Positions 1-5,525 of a DNA stretch of 9,530 nucleotides are shown piece by piece. Position numbers and translations under genes: made by a program. Source of the DNA: an uncultured Bacteroidota bacterium. GTDB taxonomy: Bacteria > Bacteroidota > Bacteroidia > Chitinophagales > Chitinophagaceae. Numbering within the stretch: position 1 is the first letter of the stretch; every line of letters begins with the position of its first letter. Below the pieces are notes generated by a model, which made no database searches, was not told where the DNA came from, and saw nothing but the letters and a program-made list of their open reading frames with translations. Location of the stretch: contig CAMLEX010000139.1 of NCBI GenBank assembly GCA_946479055.1, positions 1-9,530 of the forward strand, in the 5' to 3' direction.

Positions 1-385
1 TTGTCACTGCATGGCGGTAGGCTTCCAGCTTTTCGTCTTCACTTTGTGCAGTATGATCTATCAGGTTTTGTATATCGCCGAAATCAAAATGCCCGGCAAG
101 AACTATATCATCGCCGCTTAAAAAATCATTGCTTTGGATATTGAGAAAAAATTGCAGGAAAGAAAGCCATGCAGTATCAGTACCTCCTACTCCCAGGTTG
201 GCTCTTGTACCTATATCTTCCGGAACACCAAAGAGTATAAATTTTGCTGTGGTAGCACCAAGAAATTGTTGCAGCTTTTCAGCATCGCTGACAACCTGTA
301 CTCTTTCTCCAAGCTTTGTTTCAAACCTGCGGATTTTAGTAAGAGAAAGTATTTCCTGTTTGCTGTAAAATTTAAAATGTTGCAT
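1..385 (-). CDS. hutG: Formimidoylglutamase-like arginase-family protein, N-terminal part (cut by window edge)
   Basis: The reading frame starts at ATG 385-383 (protein MQHFKFYSKQEI...) and stays open to base 1, giving 128 residues; the upstream frame has a stop before any other ATG. Around residues 50-70 it carries FILFGVPEDIGTRANLG and GGTDTAW, followed by an IVLAGHFDFGDI segment. This pattern is typical of the N-terminal third of Bacteroidota formimidoylglutamases of the arginase/agmatinase superfamily. The dinuclear manganese motifs of the family (GGDHS, DAHxD) would lie beyond the edge, so catalytic competence cannot be judged. The expected reaction is N-formimidoyl-L-glutamate to glutamate plus formamide, in the cytoplasm. 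That is the step after HutI, whose gene lies upstream on the same strand with only the antiporter gene between. Family assignment is good; the exact substrate is inferred from this context, and another ureohydrolase specificity remains possible. Confidence 0.8.
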   Translation of the reverse strand, partial: MQHFKFYSKQEILSLTKIRRFETKLGERVQVVSDAEKLQQFLGATTAKFILFGVPEDIGTRANLGVGGTDTAWLSFLQFFLNIQSNDFLSGDDIVLAGHFDFGDIQNLIDHTAQSEDEKLEAYRHAVT

Positions 386-470
386 GCTTTCGTTTATGAT
401 CAACAATTTACAGAAAGTAAATAACTCTTCAATAAAATAAAAGGCACAAACTTATGTCCCCGCTATCTTG

Positions 471-2651
471 TTATGTCTTATTTTCTTCATCCGTAGTTTC
501 TGATGCTCTTGAGTTACCGGGGTTGAATATTTTCTTTACTACTTTACCCAATTTATTCAGGTTGTCTATTTGTTCCTGTATCGGCGATAAGGACAGATCT
601 TCCGATTGCACACCACTTTCCAGGAATTCAACCTTGGTTTGTTCAGGATATAATAAAATAAAATTATTGTCTCCAAAATGCTTTAATAATTTTCCGGGTA
701 TTGTATCCATATATGAATGATAGGACAAAGTACCTTTTCTTGCATTGACAATTACAATCAGGTCGTCCCTGCTGACGTCGCGGGAAAGAATAAGAAAATC
801 TTCTACGTTTTCAAAATGAGTATACGTTACTTCTATATTGGTCCTGCGTTTTTTAAGTTCGGTTTGAAAAGCTTGTCTTGTTTCAGCGGTACTGCATACC
901 AGCAAACGGGCACCAGCCTGTCTCGAAAGCAAGCCCATTTTTTTTACCCAATATTTAAACCCTATCTCATACTGTGCATTGGGAGTAAGTACCAATACAA
1001 TTTTACGGGCCGTATTTACCGGGTGTTGAAAACGGCAGATATAAACTGTTTCCCAAACAGAGTCAATAATATTTTGCGTGGTAGTTCCAAACAATGAGTT
1101 TACAAAAAATTCTGTTGTACTGCCGCTTTTTTCATCCCATTGCATTATTATATCTGAAGTCAGTCTTTCTTTTACAGCTCTTGCCACGCCGTTACTCAGA
1201 TTAAGGTCTACCCTGTTCAATACCTGTACCCTGGTATCCGTTTCAGCGCCATGCTTAATCGCCTTCTCCAATTTTTTTTGGTTGAGCATCACTCTTCCTT
1301 TTGCTTCTTTATCGTCCTGCACCACTGACAGAAGATCTATCGGAAGAGGATTCATATCGCCTTTGATCATAACGGCAAAGTCCAGCAGACCTTCTATCTT
1401 TTCATTATCCATTACCGGTATCATCAGGCGTTCCTGTACATTGATTGTGTCCGGCAACTTATCAGCCTCCGATATAGCCAATCTTTTGCCTGCATTGGCA
1501 GTAACAAAAGACCCCACCATACAGGTAACCAATATCAGGATAATAGTACCATTTAAAACATTTTCATCAATCAACCCGATGTTGTAGCCAATCAGGATAA
1601 CGGCGATGGTTGCAGCAGCATGAGATGTGCTCAAACCAAAGATCAGGTTTCGCTGTGTACTGCTATAACCAAATATTTTTTGTGTAAGGAAAGCCGCCAG
1701 CCATTTAGTTACCAAAGCCATTGACGTTAATGCTCCTGCAATTATTAATGCATCATTACCCTTTAGCAGCACCCGCAGATCTACGATCATGCCAACGCTG
1801 ATCAGGAAAAAAGGAATAAAGATGGCATTGCCTGCAAACTCAATACGGTTCATCAATGCCGATGTATGGGGAATCAATTGATTCAATGCGAGGCCTGCAA
1901 GGAAAGCACCGATAATAGCTTCTACACCTGCCAGTTCGGCAAGATAAGAAGCGAGAAAAACCATCGCCAATACAAATACAAAATGCGTCGTCTGATCATC
2001 TTTAATCTTTTTAAAAAACCAGCGTCCTATAAAAGGAAATCCAAATAAAACACCAAATGCAAACAAGAGAAAGGAGCCACTTAATTTAAACCAGAATGCC
2101 TGGTTCAATTCTCCATCAGCAGCACCAGTAATGACAGCAAGGATTAAAAGAACTGCGGTATCTGTAATAATAGTGCCGCCTACCGTGATGGTGACCGCTT
2201 CGTTTTTTGTAATGCCCATTCTGCTGGCAAGCGGATAGGCTACTAAAGTGTGAGTAGCAAACATGCTTGATACCAAGAGTGATGCCATAAAATTAAAATG
2301 CAATAAGTGCTGGCATAATAAAAAGCCAAGCCCCATCGGGATAGCAAAAGTGAAAAAACCAAATACGAGGCTTTTGTATTTATTTTTTTTAAACTCCGCC
2401 ATATCCAGCTCAAGACCCGCCAAAAACATAATGTATAATAAACCGGCTTTACCAAAAAGGTCAATGCTTCCCTTAGCGATAATATTAAAACCATGATCAC
2501 CAATTGCCATACCTGCTATGATCAAACCGATAATACTGGGTATCCGCAGTTTTCTTAGCAGTATTGGTGCCAGTAAAATGATGAACAATACAATAGCAAG
2601 GATCGGAACAGGATTGGTAAGCGGGAAAGTAAGCTTTAATAAAAAGATCAT
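471..2651 (-). CDS. CPA2-family cation:proton antiporter with USP-like C-terminal domains
   Basis: This is a 726-residue inner-membrane protein. Residues about 15-390 form the multi-helix exchanger domain of the monovalent cation:proton antiporter-2 family. Recognisable signatures are FLAGLELDM (76-84), a membrane GGTIITDTAV segment with Asp164, GAFLAGLALN (248-257) and FFLISVGMIVDL (281-292). There is one Asp at the site where NapA/NhaA-type electrogenic exchangers have an Asp-Asp pair. From about 404 the protein is soluble and reads as two tandem universal-stress-like domains, one starting near RLMIPVMDN (408) and one near KIVLVLTP (550). The charged tail at 690-726 has no obvious fold. Length and layout match the 700-760-residue antiporters common in Bacteroidota. 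Exchange of Na+ or K+ for H+ is expected; the ion cannot be read from sequence. It sits 139 bases after hutI and 85 bases before the hutG-like gene. No terminator is visible at either junction, so co-transcription is possible. Confidence 0.88.
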   Translation of the reverse strand: MIFLLKLTFPLTNPVPILAIVLFIILLAPILLRKLRIPSIIGLIIAGMAIGDHGFNIIAKGSIDLFGKAGLLYIMFLAGLELDMAEFKKNKYKSLVFGFFTFAIPMGLGFLLCQHLLHFNFMASLLVSSMFATHTLVAYPLASRMGITKNEAVTITVGGTIITDTAVLLILAVITGAADGELNQAFWFKLSGSFLLFAFGVLFGFPFIGRWFFKKIKDDQTTHFVFVLAMVFLASYLAELAGVEAIIGAFLAGLALNQLIPHTSALMNRIEFAGNAIFIPFFLISVGMIVDLRVLLKGNDALIIAGALTSMALVTKWLAAFLTQKIFGYSSTQRNLIFGLSTSHAAATIAVILIGYNIGLIDENVLNGTIILILVTCMVGSFVTANAGKRLAISEADKLPDTINVQERLMIPVMDNEKIEGLLDFAVMIKGDMNPLPIDLLSVVQDDKEAKGRVMLNQKKLEKAIKHGAETDTRVQVLNRVDLNLSNGVARAVKERLTSDIIMQWDEKSGSTTEFFVNSLFGTTTQNIIDSVWETVYICRFQHPVNTARKIVLVLTPNAQYEIGFKYWVKKMGLLSRQAGARLLVCSTAETRQAFQTELKKRRTNIEVTYTHFENVEDFLILSRDVSRDDLIVIVNARKGTLSYHSYMDTIPGKLLKHFGDNNFILLYPEQTKVEFLESGVQSEDLSLSPIQEQIDNLNKLGKVVKKIFNPGNSRASETTDEENKT

Positions 2652-2790
2652 CCGGTCTGTTTTTCAGGTTTACTAATCTGTATTAAGCGTTTGTTGCTTA
2701 CGAAACAGCGAATTTACTAAGACTTGCCCGCTAAACAGGTTAAAACTTCATGAAATATCAACAAAGAAGAATCTCACAGCGTCAGAAAGA

Positions 2791-4032
2791 TTACAAAAAC
2801 TCCCCTCTCAACATTATTTTATCAATAAGATTGCTACCAAATGAATAAGGAATATAAGCTAACGACGGAATAGGTTTTGTAAGAATAAGATTCGCTTTTT
2901 TCCCAATAGTAATACTTCCCAGTTCATGTTGCAATTCCATAGCATAAGCACCGTTGATCGTAGCTGCATTGATAACTTCTTCAGGCAACATTTTCATTTG
3001 AATACAACTCATTGCTATCACTACATTCATATTACCGCTGGGTGAAGAGCCGGGATTATAATCTGTTGCCAGCGCAATAGCTGATCCGGCATCAATTAAT
3101 TTTCTTGCGGGTTGAAAAGGCATGCGCAAAAAGAAAGCAGCGGTTGGTAAAAGTGTTCCGATAGAACTTGAATTAGACAATTTGTTTATATCATCATCTG
3201 TCATCGTTTCTAAATGGTCCAATGAAATGGCATTTAATTTAATTCCTGTTTCAATGCCACCGATACTGTTCAGTTGATTGACATGCAATTTTGGTTTCAA
3301 TCCATAATTAATACCGGCACGACAGATCGTTTCTGTCTCTTCAGGAGAAAAGAAACCCGTTTCACAAAACACATCAATATAGTCGGCTAATTTTTCCGCA
3401 GCAATCACCGGCAGCATTTCATTAATAATGCGATCCATATAGCCCTGATGATTTTCTTTATATTCCAATGGATAAGTATGTGCTCCTAAGAATGTAGCTT
3501 TTATAGAAAGCTTGGATCTCTCTTTTAGTTTTTTTACTACCCTCAACATTTTCAGCTCTCCTTCTACCGTTAAACCGTAACCACTTTTAATTTCAATAGC
3601 GCCTGTTCCCATCCTGCTGACTTCTTCCAATCTTTTCCATGCCAGGTTAAAGAGTTCGTCTTCCGTCGTTTCATTTAATTTTTTCGCAGAGTTTAAAATG
3701 CCACCGCCTTTTGCCGCAATTTCAGCATAGGTCAATCCTTTTAGTTTATCAATAAACTCAGCTTCACGACTGGCTGCAAAAACAAGATGTGTATGCGAAT
3801 CGCACCAGGCGGGAAGAATGAACTGGCCGGAAGCATCGTGAACAGTTTGTGGTTTATGGTTTATGGTTTGTAGTTCTTCCATCCGACCATAGTGTGATAT
3901 ATCGTCATCTTCTATAACCAGGAAAGCATTTTCTATACAAGGTAATTGTGATAGTTCTTTTCCACGCAACAATTGATTTTGTTCACGGGTATTGACTAAA
4001 AGTTTAATGTTGGTGATAAGCGTAGAGGACAT
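2791..4032 (-). CDS. hutI: Imidazolonepropionase
   Basis: This is the third enzyme of histidine degradation. It hydrolyses 4-imidazolone-5-propanoate to N-formimidoyl-L-glutamate in the cytoplasm, and belongs to the amidohydrolase superfamily. The 413-residue length is normal for the family. The metal-binding HTH pair is at His80/His82 in WCDSHTHLVFA, another ligand is His250 in KLHVNQ, and the Asp ligand is Asp324 in ATDYNPGSSPSGN. A catalytic-region His273 lies in SLDHLE. Other family blocks are KGGGILNSAKK (108-118), AIEIKSGYGL (145-154) and FLGAHTYP (181-188). The residues after His250 are Asn-Gln, where many Proteobacteria and Firmicutes enzymes have Asp-Glu. Residues about 55-65 (TINHKPQTV) are encoded by a four-unit heptamer repeat and lie in the variable loop before the HTH motif. 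The ATG at 4032-4030 gives the expected N-terminus. Downstream on the strand lie an antiporter gene and the hutG-like gene. Confidence 0.96.
   Translation of the reverse strand: MSSTLITNIKLLVNTREQNQLLRGKELSQLPCIENAFLVIEDDDISHYGRMEELQTINHKPQTVHDASGQFILPAWCDSHTHLVFAASREAEFIDKLKGLTYAEIAAKGGGILNSAKKLNETTEDELFNLAWKRLEEVSRMGTGAIEIKSGYGLTVEGELKMLRVVKKLKERSKLSIKATFLGAHTYPLEYKENHQGYMDRIINEMLPVIAAEKLADYIDVFCETGFFSPEETETICRAGINYGLKPKLHVNQLNSIGGIETGIKLNAISLDHLETMTDDDINKLSNSSSIGTLLPTAAFFLRMPFQPARKLIDAGSAIALATDYNPGSSPSGNMNVVIAMSCIQMKMLPEEVINAATINGAYAMELQHELGSITIGKKANLILTKPIPSLAYIPYSFGSNLIDKIMLRGEFL
3845..3872 (+). repeat. Four-unit 7-base tandem repeat inside hutI
   Basis: On the plus strand the units read gtttgtg, gtttatg, gtttatg, gtttgta, with no spacer. 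The array is 28 bases, so the unit is out of phase with codons, but the flanking frame stays intact. It encodes roughly residues 54-63 of HutI, just before the conserved DASG and HTH blocks. The units differ by single transitions, as expected of an ageing tandem array. Confidence 0.8.
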
Positions 4033-4064
4033 GGACGAAAGTTAGGAAATAAATTATTAGCGCC

Positions 4065-4130
4065 GGCCCCCTTCCGACTTCCCCCCGAAGGGGAAGCCAT
4101 CAACACACAGCCCTCGCTTTTCGGAAATGC
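4065..4130. repeat. 66-base intergenic repeat, unit 1 (with hairpin)
   Basis: This unit is followed without a gap by unit 2. The two align over 66 positions without indels, with about 47 identities by eye. Best-kept parts are the ggccccct start, the hairpin and the ccctcgcttttcggaaatgc end. The hairpin is CTTCCCC (4078-4084), loop CCGAA, GGGGAAG (4090-4096). No T-run follows either strand, so it does not look like an intrinsic terminator. It lies just upstream of hutI. Confidence 0.75.
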
Positions 4131-4196
4131 GGCCCCCTCTAAATCTCCCCCGAAAGGGGAGACTTGCTAAGCACAACCCTCACTTTTCGGAGATGC
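4131..4196. repeat. 66-base intergenic repeat, unit 2 (with hairpin)
   Basis: This is the second tandem copy. Its hairpin is TCTCCCC (4144-4150), loop CGAAA, GGGGAGA (4156-4162). The stem bases differ from unit 1 but pair equally well, so the changes are compensatory and suggest the fold is what is kept. Phrases such as ccccctctaaatctccccc followed by aaaggggag are, from memory, typical of dispersed intergenic repeats in Bacteroidota genomes. Confidence 0.75.
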
Positions 4197-4208
4197 TGAT
4201 AGCTATCA
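4197..4208. other. Perfect 12-base palindrome TGATAGCTATCA
   Basis: The palindrome starts on the base directly after the second 66-base repeat unit. It equals its own reverse complement over all 12 bases. It could be a dimeric regulator site or a junction mark of the repeat; nothing in the sequence decides between these. The stretch from 4209 to 4280 shows no further structure. Confidence 0.5.
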
Positions 4209-4284
4209 TATTTTCCGAATGATGAATAGAGTTATAATGCCGATGTGGTAGTTATATCGTTTGGATTTGCAATGGGCACCGCCG

Positions 4285-4324
4285 CTTCTCCTTCGGAGAA
4301 GAGGAAGGGAGTTGAGGTCGGACA
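4285..4324. repeat. Inverted, degenerate relative of the intergenic repeat
   Basis: CTTCTCC (4285-4291), loop TTC, GGAGAAG (4295-4301) forms a 7-base stem and is followed by a purine-rich arm ending gttgaggtcgg. Read on the minus strand it gives CCGACCTCAACTCCC followed by a hairpin around TCCGAAGG, resembling the CCGACTTCCCC plus hairpin of unit 1. It therefore appears to be a diverged copy in the opposite orientation. It adjoins the RRM gene's terminator. Confidence 0.5.
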
Positions 4325-4354
4325 TAAAAAAAAGAGCCCACAAGTGGGCTCTTT
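4322..4354 (-). terminator. Intrinsic terminator of the RRM protein gene
   Basis: Arms AAAGAGCCCAC (4331-4341) and GTGGGCTCTTT (4344-4354) pair perfectly over 11 bases around a two-base centre. On the minus strand the stem is followed by an uninterrupted run of T. The stop codon of the RRM gene is 20 bases upstream. This is a textbook rho-independent terminator in the correct orientation. Confidence 0.92.
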
Positions 4355-4374
4355 GCAAATAATATTTCAGACGA

Positions 4375-4641
4375 TTACCATCTTTTATTATCACGGGCTG
4401 GTTTTTCCCTGGCTTCAGAAACTGATATGGCTCTGCCATCAATTTCTTTAGCGCTAAGCCCTTTAATTGCATCACTGGCTTCTTGCTGAGAAGACATTTC
4501 CACGAATCCAAAACCACGGCTGCGGCCTGTTTCCCTGTCAATGATCACTTTTGCTGAAGATACAGCGCCGAATTTTTCAAACAATTGTCTTAAACTATCA
4601 TCAGTAGTGTTAAAGCTTAAGTTAGAAACGTACAAATTCAT
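4375..4641 (-). CDS. Single-RRM RNA-binding protein
   Basis: This is an 88-residue protein consisting almost only of one RNA recognition motif. RNP2 is LYVSNL at residues 3-8 and RNP1 is RGFGFVEM at 42-49, with the aromatic residues that stack on RNA bases present in both. A short basic tail (REKPARDNKRW) follows. The start is placed at ATG 4641-4639, because RRM proteins of this type begin MNLYVSNL or close to it. An upstream in-frame ATG would add MFYFKFCF, encoded by a T-rich leader. Proteins of this kind are widespread in Bacteroidota and cyanobacteria, and some cyanobacterial members are cold-induced; the RNA targets here are unknown. The gene is monocistronic by appearance: a terminator follows it and a roughly 180-base leader region precedes it. 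That leader carries a duplicated 12-mer at the start codon. Confidence 0.93.
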   Translation of the reverse strand: MNLYVSNLSFNTTDDSLRQLFEKFGAVSSAKVIIDRETGRSRGFGFVEMSSQQEASDAIKGLSAKEIDGRAISVSEAREKPARDNKRW

Positions 4642-4668
4642 AAAACAAAATTTAAAATAAAACAAAAT
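4640..4668 (-). repeat. Duplicated 12-mer ATTTTGTTTTAT at the RRM gene start
   Basis: On the minus strand ATTTTGTTTTAT occurs at 4668-4657 and again at 4651-4640, 17 bases apart. The second copy supplies the first two bases of the chosen start codon. The region is strongly U-rich in the transcript and has no Shine-Dalgarno sequence. A role in translation or autoregulation is inference only. Confidence 0.55.
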
Positions 4669-4789
4669 AAAATACCTATGAAGGAAGCTGAAACCAAAAA
4701 GTAAAGAAGAGGTAAACGTTTACTGAACCGAAGAGTAATAATTTGCGCAGATCTGATACTGAATGTTTGCATAACTTGCAATCACAGAG

Positions 4790-4797
4790 CGAAGATA
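4790..4797 (-). promoter_or_regulatory. Candidate -7 box TATCTTCG for the RRM gene
   Basis: TATCTTCG differs by one base from the Bacteroidota -7 consensus TAnnTTTG. The same octamer also lies just before the neighbouring 157-aa gene. No convincing -33 TTTG sits at the usual spacing. If used, it would give an untranslated leader of about 140 bases. Confidence 0.3.
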
Positions 4798-4822
4798 TAC
4801 TAATATTAAGCAAAAGCAGGAT

Positions 4823-5296
4823 TTATTTCAGCTTCTCCAATTCTTTGTAATAATCATACTGCAGATCTTCATGCAGCGTTTCGAGAACTGCATAGACCTT
4901 TTTCAACTGCGACTGGTAAAGATTGGTTATTACAGTGTTTCGATGAAGGGAAATTCCTGATGTAGCAAGGCTTACACAGAAATACAGGCGCAGCTCAACT
5001 TCCGTCTGTTTGGAATTGCTATACCGGCAATATTTAGTAATAACCCTTACTATTTTACGCAAGGTTTTTTTGGCAAAGTGCAAATGAGATTGATTCATAG
5101 AGGCAAACAGGTCGTCGATTTCCTGCTTTACACTTTTAACATATTCCTGTTCATTATGCGCTTCAAATAAGAGATAAGTTAACAATTCTTTGTTTTCTTT
5201 TTTGAATTTAGCGAGGCGAAGACATAGATCTGCCAGGGCTGCTGGTTTTATAGTAGCTAATTCCTGTTTTATTTCATGTATGGTAGCGGCTTTCAT
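4823..5296 (-). CDS. Conserved hypothetical protein, 157 aa, all-helical
   Basis: I do not assign a function. The protein starts MKAATIHEIKQELATI and has no signal peptide or membrane segment. It is rich in Lys, Glu and Leu. Predicted helices run almost throughout, with hydrophobic-charged periodicity near residues 8-45, 52-90 and 125-157. A central stretch has aromatic and cysteine residues (CRYSNSK, LRLYFCVSL). It resembles uncharacterised cytosolic proteins of about 155 residues that I recall from Bacteroidota, with the same LRLAKFKKENKELLTYLLFEA core. No catalytic motif is visible; a helical scaffold or nucleic-acid-associated role would be a guess. It is separated from the RRM gene by about 180 bases and diverges from the GAPDH-family gene. 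A TATCTTCG box lies 5 bases before the start, suggesting a very short leader. Confidence 0.8.
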   Translation of the reverse strand: MKAATIHEIKQELATIKPAALADLCLRLAKFKKENKELLTYLLFEAHNEQEYVKSVKQEIDDLFASMNQSHLHFAKKTLRKIVRVITKYCRYSNSKQTEVELRLYFCVSLATSGISLHRNTVITNLYQSQLKKVYAVLETLHEDLQYDYYKELEKLK

Positions 5297-5301
5297 AGTT
5301 G

Positions 5302-5309
5302 CGAAGATA
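5302..5309 (-). promoter_or_regulatory. Candidate -7 box TATCTTCG for the 157-aa gene
   Basis: The octamer resembles TAnnTTTG with one change and ends 5 bases before the ATG. Transcription would begin at or next to the start codon. No -33 element is evident, so confidence is low. Confidence 0.35.
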
Positions 5310-5369
5310 TTTATTTGTTGCAGAGTGATGCCTGATTTGAGGCGGCCAAAAATATTATCTCACACTGAA

Positions 5370-5414
5370 TACGCAGAGAGAAATCATGATTTAATAACAG
5401 ACAAATTCTGCGTA
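5370..5414. other. 8-base inverted repeat in the divergent region
   Basis: TACGCAGA (5370-5377) and TCTGCGTA (5407-5414) are exact reverse complements 29 bases apart. They lie between the divergent 157-aa and GAPDH-family genes. The spacing is long for a hairpin terminator and would suit a looped or two-site operator. It could also be a chance match or a relic repeat. Confidence 0.35.
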
Positions 5415-5438
5415 CTACATGATAATCGCTTCATTCAT

Positions 5439-5471
5439 CTGATATAGTTTCTAATTTCCAAACTGATATAG
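5439..5471. repeat. Direct repeat CTGATATAG upstream of the GAPDH-family gene
   Basis: CTGATATAG occurs at 5439-5447 and 5463-5471, with starts 24 bases apart. It lies upstream of a weak -7-like GATATTTG at 5493-5500. It may be a paired activator site on one helix face, although 24 bases is not an exact number of turns. Confidence 0.35.
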
Positions 5472-5525
5472 CGACTCAATGGGTTTCTTTATGATATTTG
5501 CATTTTTAATTCAAGATTGGAAATT

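Noticed and set aside
129..424. Plus-strand frames over the hutG-like gene
   Set aside because: They are antisense to a recognisable arginase-family protein and show no family features.
3845..3872. Heptamer arrays as a CRISPR array
   Set aside because: The units are 7 bases and contiguous, with no spacers and no cas gene.
4206..4541. 111-aa minus-strand frame overlapping the RRM gene
   Set aside because: It is an out-of-frame reading that crosses the RRM gene, its terminator and the intergenic repeat.
4642..4665. Upstream ATG giving an eight-residue extension (MFYFKFCF) to the RRM protein
   Set aside because: The extension comes from the AT-rich leader, and RRM proteins of this type begin directly before RNP2.
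5517..5525. TTG start nine bases upstream of the GAPDH-family gene
   Set aside because: The ATG at 5526 gives the family N-terminus MRIAINGMG; the TTG adds three residues with no support.
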